Shown: positions 1 through 25,240, numbered from the stretch's first letter. The stretch: 64,000 nt of DNA from Cheilinus undulatus (GCF_018320785.1 NC_054873.1:25944196-26008195); one strand, 5' to 3'. Notes: a model not told the origin generated them from the letters alone. Numbers and translations: made by a program.

Positions 1-1029
1 AGGCATGAGCCGGACATGTAAACATGATTTGATATGGGAAATATGACATGATTTATAGAGCTGGTTCAGCTCCAGACTTATGGCAAACTGATCACATCAA
101 ACATGAGTCTGTCTGCTGTTTTACTTCAAAGTAATGTAAAGTTGGTAAAGCTTCTGCACATCTTGCATTCTGTGTATTCACTGTGATTTATTATCACAGA
201 AAACTGTATGAGTGTGTCCATGGTAATAAGCTTCACTTCTGCTGTTTGGTCATTTGTCATAAAACAAGAATCAATAGCAGTCTTTGACTCTGTGTCTCCG
301 TTTCACATGTGTGTGTTTGGCTTTGTGTGTCTCTGGTTTCCTGTCTCTTAGAAGCTCCTTTTTCCAATTTCCAAGACACTCTGAAATGGTTTATTGATTC
401 TTACAAATATTTAAAACAACAAAAGTACAAATCCTGATGATTTATAATTTCAAAAACCTTGCATCAGAGGTTCTTCTAATAAAGACTGAAATAATGCATG
501 ATAGTCAATGGCATATCATTGCATCATGGGAAAAAGACTAAATTACTTCTTTTGTTTTTTTGCCAGTAGTCGGAAAGGAAGATTTACAACACTTTTGTCT
601 GTTCATGATTATGAAGCACTCTGGAGCCAGTGATCCTATGCTCCTTTAACACATCTCAAAACTCACAACAAACTTCACAACATTTTCAGGATGAGCAACA
701 TTTGTGAACACAGACAAGTGATTCTGTGACCTGACTTTAACTGCTCTCTCTCTCTTGTTTTACATAAGGTCAGCATGAGAACGTGTTAAAACAGCTGGTA
801 AGGTAGTTATAATGTTATTTGTCTACATGAACTTCTGAAAGATTTCAGACACAGCTAGTCCAGAAATTTTCAGGAGAGTATGTGTGAAAAAGGCTTTAGC
901 GTTGTGAAGTTAACTTAGCATAAAGTCTGGAGGTCGCCCAGGCTGTGTTCAAAGTGCGTCCTTGTGTTCGGTCTTGTACCTTTCAGACTGCTGTGAGTTT
1001 TAAAAGGATTCATTAGGAGACACACAGTG
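1..1029. other. No recognised feature
   Basis: AT-rich non-coding sequence. I see no exon, RNA gene or repeat family that I can name. Confidence 0.6.
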
Positions 1030-1475
1030 ACCTCATCAAACCATGTCTTTACAGTCCCTGCTTTGTGCACTGGGGCACAGTCATGTTAGAATAGAAAAAA
1101 GCCTTCCAAAAACTGTTGCCACAAAGTTGGGAGCAAAGCATTGTCCAAAATGTATTGGTGTACTGAAGCATTAAGATTGGCCTTCACTGGAGGTAATGGG
1201 CCAAGCCCAAACCCTGAAAAACAGCCCCATTCCATTATCCCTTTAGCAAACTTCACAGTTGGTTCAATGCAGTCAGGCAGATAATGTTCTCCTGGCATCT
1301 GCCAAACCCAGACTCACCCATCTGACTGCCAAACAGAAAACTTGATTTCTTACTCCACAGAACAAATTTCTTTTGCTCCACAGTCCAGTGTTGGCATGCT
1401 TTACACCACTCCATCCTATGCTTGGCATTGCTGCTCGGCAATGGAAACCCATTCCATAAAGCTACACAGTTTTTC
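1030..1475 (-). pseudogene. Tc1/mariner transposase fragment, broken
   Basis: Read on the minus strand, two overlapping frames give pieces of a fish Tc1-type transposase: WTVEQKKFVLWS..SFLFGS in one frame, then [17 protein letters not shown] and [11 protein letters not shown] to LPTLWQQF in another. After a further shift comes a remnant of the HDCAPVHKA motif around the second catalytic Asp. The first catalytic Asp (normally WSDES) is replaced (WSKKS). Frameshifts, the missing N-terminal DNA-binding part and the missing C-terminal part make it inactive. Confidence 0.85.
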
Positions 1476-1479
1476 ACTT

Positions 1480-1665
1480 AGGGCGCACCCACACTAGGTC
1501 ATCAGTATCAAGCTGTATTCTGACCATGCTAAAGCCCATTTGACCCCCTCCCGTGTCCCCCCTTTGGCCCGCACTCACACTGCTCAACACATTCAGGCCT
1601 GGGCACGGATACGTCACGCGCCGACGTCATCACACGAAGCCTCCACCATTGATGAACTTATACGT
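1480..1665. repeat. Possible DNA-transposon terminal fragment
   Basis: Starts with gggcgcacccacactagg and contains C-rich and CG-rich pieces (cgtcacgcgccgacgtcatc) that resemble terminal parts of interspersed fish DNA transposons. The family cannot be named, and no matching inverted end was found. Confidence 0.3.
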
Positions 1666-2232
1666 GTTGATGACTTAGTTTACACAAGTGTTGTTTTTTG
1701 GCTGTGAAATAGCACCAGCTGTATACGATATCTGATCTGACACTGAAGTTATTTCAGCTGAGCTGGGATCAGTAGGTTACGTTAACTATACAGATCCCAG
1801 TGAGGAGAGAGAGAGAAAGCAGTTCATAGTGGAGAGTTATTGCTCACAGCATATAATCTTCAGCCTGATCAGAGTTCCAAACACTTCTGCTGAATGAAAC
1901 CCTGACTTTTTAACTCATATGAGCCCCTACAGTCATTCTTCTGCGTGTCCATGTACTATCTGAATCCCCCAGCGTTCCTTTATGCGCCATGAACTGTGCC
2001 ATCTCTCAGCGTAATTTTTAATGCCTTTCAGTGCTGCACCAAACAAGCTGTCATGCCACAGGACAGCCTGTGTCCAGAGCAGGATTAAATGTTCAGATAA
2101 TTTTTTTTTTACTGCAAGGAGAGCAATTTTAACAATCTGATGACAGCTGGAGATGAATACGCCACAGGATTAATCAACGATGTTCCATTGAAACATCAGC
2201 GACCAAGGCCACAATTTCACTTCTTGATAACA

Positions 2233-2491
2233 TGAAATAGAATTAAAGGTAAACTAGAAACTCGGAGAGCACAGACCTCTGCCATTAGCCCTATCTCCGA
2301 ATAGTAAAGAATCCTTTTAAAAATTCCTGAATCCGGATCACTCCCAAAATCTAATCAGTTCTTCCTTATGCCATTTCTGACATTTCCTGAAAATTTTATC
2401 AAAATCTGTCCATAGGCTTTTGAGTTATGTTGCTAACAAACAAACTAACAAACCCTGCCGATCACATAACCTCCTTTGCGGAGGTAATTAA
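2233..2491 (+). mobile_element. RTE-type LINE 3' end (Rex3/Expander-like)
   Basis: Contains recognisable tail phrases of fish RTE retrotransposons: ctaatcagttcttccttatg, tttcctgaaaattttatc, gagttatgttgctaacaaac, and the final cctcctttgcggaggtaatt. This is a 5'-truncated copy with no coding part. The exact family name is from memory. Confidence 0.7.
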
Positions 2492-4101
2492 TTCAGTGAA
2501 TGATAGTTTGGCAATATAATTTTATAATGAGAGGTTACATCAGCGAGAGATTAACCCTGGCACACACTTGTCTGCGTATTTTACACTCACTTTAATATGT
2601 CATCTGCCCACTGTGCTGGTGTACTTCTGGGTAGTAGAGAGTTATGACAGTATGGCAGCCATTAGCTGAAGCTACACACTTAGACACAACATTTGACTGT
2701 CATTGTGGGCCTGACATTGTAAATTGTATTCATAATCAGTGTAACTTAGTTACTCTAATGGCAATTAGCAAGGGTTATTACTTTAAATCATATCGTAGTG
2801 GGCTAATCATCAAATTTAGGCTGTGAAGTTAGTTTGCCAGGTTTCCTTTTGAGTTAAATGTAATGTAATATGTTGTTTTTTTTGGCAGTCACGTCAAAAC
2901 TTTTATATCTACAACAGCAGAACAACATACTCTTCTCAGTTTATTCTTATGTAAAAGAAGGGAACACAAGTGTGTGGCATTGTGCTATATATTGCACTAA
3001 TTCCTACTCTGAGCAAAATATGGAAATATCACTAAATAGCAGTTTTTATGCTCCTTTAAGTGAAAGTCTGGGTGGTTTTCAGGGTTGACGCCAAATATAT
3101 TATTCATAGGGGCTCATTTGTTTTTATTGCCAACAGCTTTTGATCGCTTTACATGCTAAAGTAATAACAAGGCTTCACTGCTCTTCTCTCTGACTGTGTC
3201 TAAAATGTGAATGAGTTGGTTGAATGTCCTCAGCCTTTGTCTGATGACAGCTCTAACATGTTCTTCTTTGGACCTCCATGGAAGCCCTCCTTCGTTTACA
3301 TTCAAGAGCTGAAATAAAAGTGTCGGGGGTTGAAAGAAGGACACTCATGAACCATAAAGCGTAAACACCTGCAGGGCATATTATGTGTATTATATCACAG
3401 CACTAAGAGTGATAAAAGCCTTCACCCCTCACACATACAAACCCTGCCCTTTCACAGTAAATCACCTCTCTCATCAGTCCTTTTTGTCTTATTATTGAAC
3501 TCCTTCAGTTTCTTGTCTGTGTTAGCTAAAAGTAACCTAAAAACATGATAAATATCTCTTAATGTCATAACAGGAAAAAAACTCACCCCTCAGTCAAAAG
3601 ATGCCATCCAGCACTCTATGTGTGCAAGGAATAAAAAAAATCTGCACAATGAAGCTCTCTTCACTATGAAGTAAAGGCCCAAGGCTGCAGGGAAATGAGG
3701 CCATCAAGTCGGAGCCCGAGAAAATGCTTGAATGGAAGAGGAGCCGCATACAATAGCAGCCCTCTATGTAACATTTCTGACAAGTCAGCCTTGCATTTCC
3801 TGGACTTTTCTGATGCGTTCAGCCTTCAACAAAGAGCTTGAATCTAAAAAAAATATAAAAGTAATGGAGATTACAGAAGAGCTCATAATGCAAATTTTTC
3901 TTTTCCCATATAATTATGTACTTCATCATGTGCTAATAGGCTGATGGCATTTACAGTAAGTCTTCTGTGGGCCTGGAGCAGATCGTGACTTTTTAATCTC
4001 TGCTGATGATTCATTAAAGACTGGCTATAATTCACCTTTCTGGTCAGGATCTAAATTCTGTCAAAAACTGCTGGCACTGATAATTCTAGGAGTTAAATAA
4101 C
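2492..4101. other. No recognised feature
   Basis: Non-coding. The short ORFs of 60-72 codons have no recognisable motif and stops are dense in all frames. Confidence 0.6.
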
Positions 4102-5316
4102 TAGGGATGCATGATATTGGATTTTTTCCGATATCCGATATTTACTTACATATTTTTCACTGTAGACAACACCAATTCCATTCTATACTACAAATATTTT
4201 TGTAAAATATTGGTAGTCTATTTTTTTAGAAAGACAAAACATTTGATTTTCATCAGAAATGAAGGATGCATTTTTTCTCTGAAATACAGCCATACACTAA
4301 TGAAAAACTTACAGTAATTTCTTTGGGTTACATGTGCATTACATGCTACATGTATTTTTAACAGTACAGCCAAAGTCATCTTCATCTTGTTGTTGTTGTT
4401 GCACATCTGGCGTCATCGCATGTGCATAGCTTGGATTATGTTAAAGCTTAACATATTAGCTTCACCACAGATATAGGGACATCAAGTGTCCGTCCTGTTA
4501 ACATGTTAAGCCTCACTGCCTCAGTGGATAGATGAGGATTTAACTCTTAAACAGCCTGTCCTACACCTACCGGAGTGCTCACTCAGCAGCTGCAATTGCA
4601 GATGCTTTTGATAACATGTTTCAGATATGGAAAACAGAGAAAAAGAACATGCATGTCGTCCTATGTGACAGTGCGCGAAACATGGCAAAAGCAATGTCTG
4701 ACCTATTAAACTTAGTTGCCCAGTTAGTTTTTAATGTTTAAAGCAGAATCAGGAGAACTACCTTAGTTAAAATGTTATTTCTTTTTTTCATCTTGAGTCT
4801 CAAAAATTTAAAAGCATATTTAAGCTCTGAGTTATACCTAGATTTTTTTTGCATTGAAGAATCTGTCTTTTTGTTGTTGTTGTTGTTTAAAGCATTTGGC
4901 AGGAGTATCTCAGGGAGCCATCCTGTAAACCGGCTGGAGAATCAATCTAAATTTTTAAGCTATTTCTTTTTTGCACTGTGGATCTCAGTGTCAGCAGTTT
5001 ATTTTGCTGCTTTTTATTGCCCTCAAAGATGCAGGTGTAGCATGTAATGCACATGTAACCCAAAGAAATTACTGTAAGTTTTTCATTAGTGTATGGCTGT
5101 ATTTGAAAAAAAAAAAAAGATACATCCTTCATTTCTGATGAAAATCAAATGTTTTGTCTGTTTCTAAAAAATATTTTACAAAAATATTTGTAGTACAGGA
5201 TGGAATTGGTGTTTTTACGGTGGAAAAAATGTAATTAAATATTGGTATCGGCCAAAATGAGTTGTGAAATATTGGCATATCGGATATCGGCAAAAATCCA
5301 ATATCATGCATCCCTA
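4102..5316 (+). mobile_element. hAT-like DNA transposon relic with long inverted repeats
   Basis: Ends are TAGGGATGCATGATATTGGA at the left and its inverse, tccaatatcatgcatcccta, at the right. The similarity continues inward for about 250 bp as an imperfect inverted repeat (4102-4350 against 5040-5316). Between the arms is a transposase remnant at about 4582-4725. No matching 8-bp target duplication was found (taaataac left, gtattgca right), perhaps because the right flank enters a tandem array. Confidence 0.8.
4582..4725 (+). pseudogene. hAT transposase fragment
   Basis: One open frame reads SAAAIADAFDNMFQIW, then MHVVLCDSARNMAKAMSDLL. The D-x-A-R-N-M core with the preceding HVVL is typical of hAT (ZBED-like) transposases around a catalytic Asp of the RNase H-like fold. 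Only about 48 residues remain, so it cannot be active. It lies inside the element at 4102-5316. Confidence 0.75.
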
Positions 5317-5832
5317 GTATTGCATAGTATGGTAGTATCATATCATAAAGTATCATATCATACTTTACCCTACTGAACCAGTCTCTTATCATTTTGTGCC
5401 ATATTGTGTCATTGTACCATACTGTACTATACCATTTCATACCCTATTGTACTGTATTGTGTAATATCATTAGGTATAATCTTATACCTCACCCTATACC
5501 ACACCCCACTCTACCGTACCAGACCCTACCATATCATATCATATATCATATTGTATGATATTATACTGTACCCTGCCGTACCCTACTGTATTGTATTAAA
5601 CCCTCCTGTGTCTAATCTTACTGTACTACACCCTACAGTACCATATCAAACCCATCGTTTTGTACTGTATCATATCTTACTTTATTTTACCCAACATATT
5701 GCATCGCGTTGTATTGTTTTGTTTTGTATTGTATCATTACATAGTGTAACTTAATGTTATGTAATGAAACGTAACATATCACATCCTAACATATCGTATC
5801 ATATTGTTATATTGTATCACATTGTATTGTAC
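5317..5832. repeat. Degenerate short-unit tandem array (TATCAT / TGTAC / TACCC type)
   Basis: About 500 bp of imperfect repeats of 5-base-like units such as tatca, tgtac, tgtat and taccc. The periodicity keeps several frames open on both strands, which gives spurious ORFs. The same sequence resumes at about 6190-6262 after a SINE insertion. Confidence 0.8.
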
Positions 5833-6185
5833 TGGGCAGTATGCAGTAGTAGTATCACAGTAGCTTGATGGTTAGCACAGCTGCCTCTCTACAAGAAGGT
5901 TCCTGATATGAATCCCTGTCAGACAGAGCCTTTCTGTGCAGAGTCTGCTTGTTCTCTCTGTTCATGCCTTATTTGAGGACTCCAGCCTCCTCAAACCAAA
6001 TACAAGCTCGTATAACTAAATGGTGATGCTAAATTACTTTTATGTGTGAGTGTGAATAGCTGTTTATATGTGCCACTTCTGTGACTGACTGGCAAACAGT
6101 CCAGGCTGTGCTAACCCAATGACTGCTGGGATTGACTCCAGCCCCCTGCAGCCTCTAATGAAATAAGCAGAATAAAAACAGATGG
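5833..6185 (+). mobile_element. tRNA-derived SINE-like repeat
   Basis: Shows a box-A-like ttgatggttagcac and a box-B-like tatgaatccc near the 5' end, followed by the characteristic body (ctttctgtgcagagtctgc, aactgctgggattgactccagcc variants) and gcagaataaaaacagatgg at the 3' end. A second copy in reverse orientation is at 41383-41683. It interrupts the tandem array at 5317-6262. Confidence 0.65.
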
Positions 6186-6189
6186 ATGT

Positions 6190-6262
6190 GTTATGCTATA
6201 CTGTACTGTTTTGTATTATACCATATCATATCCTGATGCATGTCATATCATACTACCTTCTT
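6190..6262. repeat. Right remainder of the degenerate tandem array
   Basis: Repeats of tgtactg, tatacc and atatcat of the same kind as 5317-5832, separated from it by the SINE. Confidence 0.65.
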
Positions 6263-9200
6263 TATAACCTGCTGTTCTTATTTCCAGTTGAAAGACAAAA
6301 CACTTCATTTCAATTATTTTTATTTACATTTATTACAAGGCAATACTAAGTGAAATTTAGTGACTTGTTATGAAAGAAGGACATTATGATGGATCCTGAT
6401 GCACATTTTTGAATCTAAGCTATGATCAATAAGTTTGCTCTTTTGGGATGACAAAACCCAAACTTTGTATTCTTTTAGTGTGTGATACAAAAACAAAGAC
6501 AACAAGGAATCTCCCTTATTTTCAGTGGGTGATGGCCAAGATATTTTAACTCTCCATAGTCCTTTATTATGAGAGTCCCCCTCCTTGCATGCTACTCTAA
6601 TGTTGATGTATTCCTCCATGGCTTTGCTGCCATCTAGAGGACAAATGTCTGCCTTTCACTCTAATAACTCTATGCAGTCTCTTCCGCCTCACTGACCCAT
6701 GAACCAATGTCCAGTGCTTGTTCTGTATTGAGTTGACATCAAGTGAGAATATATATTTAGGTTTATTGACAAAGTTTTGCTGTCTTATTGGCTGAATTTT
6801 CCACTGAAAACAGAAATCTGAAGTAGATTCAAATGCTTATTTGGAGACAGAGTAATTTAACACATCCATGAGGAAAACTTAAATCCCAGAAATGCGTGTG
6901 ACAGAATCAGTTTTCATCATAAAGTTACAATCTTTACTGATTTTGTGACATTTAGATCTCTTAAAGCTAACTCATGGTGTAGAAATTGTTTAAAATAGCA
7001 CAAAGTCTGACATAAAATCATCAGTCAAGGTTCAGCTCTTTTGTCTGCACCTCTCCTCTGAAGCTCAGTTGTCCTGGAGATGGCTGTGGTGTCATTATGT
7101 GACTGGAGTAACTTCATTAATATGTGTGCAGGGGGTGGGGTTGGGGGGTATATGTTGTTAATGAACATTCTCCTTAACTGTGGACTCTCCAATATCGCGT
7201 CTTTGACATCAGGACAAAAAATGGTCCTGGCCTACAAAAGTGTATGTGAAGTTCTTCATGACGTTTGTCAGTGTTTAATGACAGTGAGAAATTATGTTTG
7301 TGACTCTTAACAATGAGCAAACTTGTATACAGATACTATAGAAAAAGTGCTTTAGAGGCTGTATAAAAGAATAGGGCCATGTATGACACAACCGCACCCC
7401 CCCACACACACACACACACACGCACCCACACACACACACCCAAGCAAGCATGGACGCTCACTCAAACTCACCCACTCAAAAATGGTAATTGGTCCCTCTT
7501 GGAGGCTCTGATCTCTGTGGAACATAAGGAGCATTAGCAAGCTGCTCTTTCATGTCACACTCATGAGGCTCCATCACTTGAAGGAGTCAAAAGATTTCCT
7601 CTTGCTTGGGTGGGGTGGGGGTATTCTGTCATGACAACAGTGATAAACATCCCTCTCTTTTCAGAAAAAATCATAACATCCTTCTTTGAAAGCATTGGTG
7701 ATGACAATAAGATTGAGGATTTGTTTACCTGTGGGCCTTTCCGCTCAGCTCATGATGTACATAATCATGGAAATCTTTCCATGTTCACTTAGAGGGGATT
7801 GGAAAAAATATGACTCTAGTTTGCATGATGCAGTGACCATCTGCAATGGAAATCATATGTAAAGTGAGGAGATGAATTCCAACCACAATTCAACCCTTTC
7901 CCATCCCTTTTGTACATAAAACCAAGCATTATGGTTCAGTTGAGATCTTGACAATCCTGATGACTAGGTGAGGAAATGAAAACAAAATTATTTCATATTT
8001 CTTCATTTTTGCACAAAAATGTGCATGAATGAGAAGAACCGTAGTCTTCTCAGGTGGAAGCATCATCCTCAATATTAAAACCAAATTTACACATTGTAGA
8101 TCCTTATAGAGAAGTGCAATCTAATTATTTGGAACTGTGTGTTGTGATATTTCCGTTTCACAGATATCAGGTGCTTTACTTTAAGAGCTCTGAATGCTGA
8201 ATCACACAGCCATCCGCCGGACATTTGAATTCATGGATGTGGTCATGGAGAAGGTTAACCACAGGGTGTAGTCCTGGTGTGTGAGCATCAACCTGTCCTC
8301 TCATTACCTAATGTGGATGTTTAACATGGAAGGACAGCAAGACGTACTCATCAGAAACACTCTTTGAAACTATTGCTTTAATCTCTTCCAAAGACTTAAT
8401 TCAGTATCATTTGTTCTGATCTTTGCCTTTGTCATAAGAAATGTTACATTTTGTCTTCTGTAATTTTAATCCTCTTTTTGATGGGTGCTACAGTTTTATT
8501 AGTTTCTTCTGCACCTATAGTGAATACATTGTGATGTTTCAGAAATATTTTATTCAAGCTGTATATTCCTGTTAAAGGAGTAACAGATTTTTAAATTAGG
8601 AATCTCAAAATGTGAGCTATGAAAGCAAGGGAGAACAGCGATCAAACTATTTCAACTCTTTTAATCACATATTTTCATTATACAGAAGAAATGTATTTCT
8701 TTAAATGTTAACATATTAGCAGTAAGTACTGTGTTTTAAAATATACTGGAGAAAATCCAGATATATACACAATGATTAGACTCTCAAATAGCTGAACCTT
8801 TCAACTTTTGAGGTGTCCCTGTTTGAACAGTGTGTGTCCATGCAACATTATGCAAATGCTACTGAGCTTTGGTAGCTCACAACAAAGAATTGCAATGCAA
8901 ATCAGCACTGACGGTGAGATGAAGTATGTCTCACACTGAGCTCTGTCTCAGAACCATACACAATGAACGTGTGTAAAAGAATTGTTTGACGATATGCCGG
9001 GAACGCCCTGGAAGTCCAGTGTATGAAAATATGACAGGATATGAAGAACTGATTTATAGATAGCATACATCTAAAAAAAACTTTAGATGGCAGAAAAAAA
9101 ATATATTAGATGGCAAAAAACCATTTTAAAAGTTCAATCAGTCGAAAAAGCAAGAATCAAACTAAAATTATAACATTTTTGGGCTTTAAATCAAGTATGA

Positions 9201-9389
9201 TATGCTTTGGTTTCTATTCTATAAAGGCCCTACGTGGACTTGTATCTTTGTCTTGTATTTTACTCAGTTTCCCAGTAATAAACAAAACTTTTATGATTTT
9301 TCTTGAAAACTTGACTCTGTTATCTCAAGAGCACAATGCTGGAAAACAAAAGGAAAACAAAAATCTAGGTTGTGGGTCTTTTTAGGGCC
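6263..9389. other. No recognised feature apart from a CA microsatellite
   Basis: AT-rich, apparently unique sequence with no coding exon that I can recognise. Confidence 0.55.
7398..7440. repeat. (CA)n microsatellite
   Basis: Poly-C followed by interrupted CA dinucleotide repeats. Confidence 0.9.
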
Positions 9390-10640
9390 TCCATGGTATT
9401 CTTAGGTGCAGCTATCAACATGGCTGCCCATGAGGGGGGATAAAGGGAAGAGCTTTCTGGGGCCCAGGCCAGCCAACTGGGGGACCCATGGAGGTCAAGA
9501 AAATCTCGGTCCATTGTAAAGTTAAGCTGTGATAACCATATTCTATATTTAACCTGATTAATGAACTCTCTTGTCAAAGCAACAAAAATGAAATTTATTT
9601 ACTTATGCGGTAGTAAAGTAAAGCATTTTCAAAATTTAAACCCTTTTTCCTAAAACAAAATTACCTTTTTTGGTAATGTAAAAAATGTGGATGGGCACAC
9701 TGAACTAAACCATTATGAATGTACTTCATAGCTAGGACATGATGTGCAAAAATGTCAGGATACCATAGAATAAAGTAAACAGAACTGAAAAAAAAACTTT
9801 AAGGGATTCAATTAAGAAATTGCAACAGAAAGGCAAAAACTGGCAAAAATAGTTTAAAGTTGTAAAGTAGGTTAAATGAGGCAAAAAATGTGATAAAGCA
9901 GAAAACAGGGGTTAAGAGGAAACAACACATACATGAGTATTCACACAAGAAGTTACCTTTTCCCCCTCAACTATCACATAGTCATGCCAAAGCAGGTCAG
10001 AAGAGGGTTGAAAAAATCTTTCCCAACATGAAAAGCTTATAGGGTTGTTTTATTCTTGTCATACAGAAATGTGGCCCAGTTCTGGTGAAACACAGGCTAA
10101 AGCTATATCTGAGGTATTTAGAGCAGTGGAGGCAGCCATTAGAGGGCTTTCAGTCCCCCTTAACCCCACCCATAGCACAACTCTGTATGTATGGCTCTAG
10201 TTAACACAGTGGAGGCAGCCATTAGCAACAGCATTCAGTCCAAGCAAATGCAACTCTGTTATGTTAGGGCTTTAGAAGTAGGCTCACTCAGTCACTCAGT
10301 ATACGGACTCATATGACCCCCCCCCCCCGAAAAATGGTGAAAAGCAGTTAAAAAGTGGCAAATATTGGCTGAAGTAGCAAAAATGGGCGTAATGTGGAAA
10401 CGATTGTGGCAAAATGGGTGGAAACAGTGATGAAAAGGGGTTAAATATGGGCATGAACAAATAATTTGAATGTCAGAATGAAAATATGGCTTGACACTTT
10501 TCAGTTCCGAAATGAAGTAGCCAGGACCAATGCAACAGATCCATCATACCAGCACTGATATTATTAATCAATGACAACCCGGTTCAAGCCAATTCTGTTC
10601 GCACGTCTGGCTATCAACATCATTATCAAGGAGGTATTGA
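9390..10640. repeat. Uncharacterised interspersed repeat, family A
   Basis: Contains ggcccaggcc-type and tccattgtaaagttaag phrases, many gcaaaaatgg-like words, and an internal duplication of about 85 bp (gtggaggcagccattag at 10121 and again at 10208). Its end (tgatattattaatcaatgacaacc) recurs in a second copy at 40595-41020. No coding capacity and no clear terminal repeats, so the class is unknown. Confidence 0.5.
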
Positions 10641-12229
10641 TTCTCTCATCCATTTTAAACTTTAGAACCACCATGCACAATCTTACATGTTAACAAAATC
10701 CTTTTAAAAAGGGTTAAAATAACAATGTTTGAAATATGTCCAAAAAATGACTGTGAGTCAGACTCACTCAATTTGAATAGATAAACATAATAAAGTAAGT
10801 TATGATATATGGTCAACACACACACCCCTACCTATACGCAAACTATGCACAGCGCGTAGGGCCTCATCACCGTGGGGCATTTTTTTCCTTCTCTCTCTCT
10901 CTCTCTGGGCGTCAGCCTGGTGTTTGCAAGATAAATACTATCCAGGTAATGCATATACGACGTTGACCAAACAGAAACTTTACCTGGCCATCACACATTA
11001 GTAAATTAACCCTTAAGATATCTTTTTTGTAGATCGTTGCCATTCGTAATGAATTAAGTGCGTGCAGTGTCCTCTCGCTCTCCCTCCCTCTCGCGCCTAC
11101 TTGCAGCACAGAAACTCTCACCATGTCTGTCACCCGTTATTCTGCAACCTCTCTTGTCAGCCATTAACTTCTACCATCATTAAGTTTAGTAACTGATAAT
11201 GATAAAACTTCATAACGTTCCCGTGCTGGTTCTGAACAGGAATTTATTGACGCTGTCAAACTTCCTGGCGAAGATCAGCTGTTTTAAAATCAGATTGTGG
11301 GTATAAATGAGTAAAGACAACGTATAGTTTACTGTGATTTAATAAAAGACAGGCTACTGATGATAACACTGAAGAAGAAAACCAGTGGGGAACCACTGAG
11401 GAAGAGAAAGAAGCCAAACGGATGAGCTGCTGTGTGTGAGTGAAGAAGAGGGGTGCAGGGGTGTGCTTGAGGGGGCAAGATCCGCTGGTTTATGCTAGTT
11501 TAATTTTGAGGAGAAGACCCCAAGAAAACAGATAGGTAATAAAATAGGAGTAATGTTATGATGAAAATAGCAAACCCACAGTGATTACCTTAAGAAAGCA
11601 CAGATGGAAATCAACAACATTATTTTATTGTTGCAACAAGGAATTTGATCATTAAAAGCAATGATAATTTTTGTGACTTTTTTAAGAATTAGTTTTGCTA
11701 AAAGACAGGTCTGTGGTAATTTTTGGTATGTTATCCTTGATAATGACTCAATTACAACTAAGAACAGAACAGTGTCTTTTATATGCATCTAACCCAGGTT
11801 AAATTGCAAAGACTTTGTATTAAGTATTAATGTTATAATATTTCTTATAGTTTTATTGAGTTAATTTTGCATAAATATCACTAAATGAGTATGTTGGGCG
11901 ATGGTGGTGTGTGTGTGTGTGTGTGTGGGGGGGGGGGGTCGCAGTGTTGGGGGCCTTATATCAGAAGTCTGCTTTAGGGCCTCACTTTGGCCAGGGGCTA
12001 CCCTGGGTCAACAAATGAGAAGGATTAGTTGCAATAAGGATTTTTACCGATTTAAAACTTCCACAAAAAGTGTGCCAATACGTTTAATTTTTACTTGTTT
12101 CTGTATACATTCTAGTTTAGTGTTGTGTCTACCTTTTCCAAAGGGATGTGTATTATCTTCTCACTGCTACTGTAACATCAGACGGGTTGTAAAAGAAGAA
12201 ACTTCATTTTTTGAAGTAGCTTGTTGCTG
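10641..12229. other. Upstream flank of gnai1
   Basis: Non-coding, with a (TG)n(G)n tract and CT repeats at about 10891-10907. A 177-codon ORF starting at 11901 runs through the microsatellite and is not credible as a whole; its last 59 codons are discussed in the findings. Confidence 0.5.
11907..11939. repeat. (TG)n(G)n microsatellite
   Basis: GT dinucleotides followed by a run of G residues. It lies about 0.7 kb upstream of the gnai1 start codon. Confidence 0.9.
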
Positions 12230-24510
<12,281 letters not shown>

Positions 24511-25234
24511 AGGTAACAGTTGAGGCTTTAAGGACAAACTACACCTAAATGTTAGTGTTTGCTAACGCTTTCCTCTGTAATTGTGGTTTCTCGCGTTCCT
24601 TATTTCTGTGCAGGCAGATCGGAGGCCGGCTTTCTAAGTGACTTTATTCAAGGGGAAACTGACTGGAGGAAACTTCCAGCACCCTGCTGAGAATGTCACG
24701 TTTAACCTCTTATTAACTTATGTTCATCTCTAAAAGTTTTAAAGACGGCGTGTAGAAAAACATTTTGTGTAAAGTATTTGTACAACTGTCTTTGGCCGGG
24801 GATTTTTCACAGTTTTTAAATGTTCTTGTTTTACCTTCATATCATGATTTTAAATTTTTATATCAAAGGGGGGCCTTCTTTTTGTCCATGAATGAACACT
24901 TTTGTCTTTTTTGTTTGTAGGTGCTTGTGCCTTGCATGCCTTAGTTGCAGTGTCTTCTTTTTGTTGAAGTAGAAGTTAGCTTCATGTAGACGTTACCATT
25001 GAAATCCAAAGCCCCCCCAGGTCCATGTTTATATCTTTTGTTCTAATTATTTCATTGTGTCATCATTTTTGCCTCTTTGGATAAACCAAGAAAAGACCAA
25101 GTCACTCTATAGACCAATTCACTCTGACTCTGACATACTGTGAGAGATGTGCGTGTGTGCGTGGGAACCTTGGTGAGTGTGAGCTTTGTTTTGATTGAGG
25201 GTGAGTGATTTTCTGTATGTGTCTGTGAGACAAT

Positions 25235-25240
25235 ATTAAA
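25235..25240 (+). terminator. gnai1: Possible proximal poly(A) signal (ATTAAA)
   Basis: The common variant hexamer ATTAAA lies about 725 bp after the stop. No strong GU-rich element follows, so this is a weaker candidate than the site at 25592. Confidence 0.3.

Noticed and set aside
5129..5754. Overlapping ORFs of 103 and 116 codons on opposite strands
   Set aside because: Produced by the hAT inverted repeat and the pentamer-like array, whose period leaves frames open on both strands.
5317..6262. CRISPR-like array
   Set aside because: Units are degenerate with no constant repeats or unique spacers, and the genome is clearly vertebrate.
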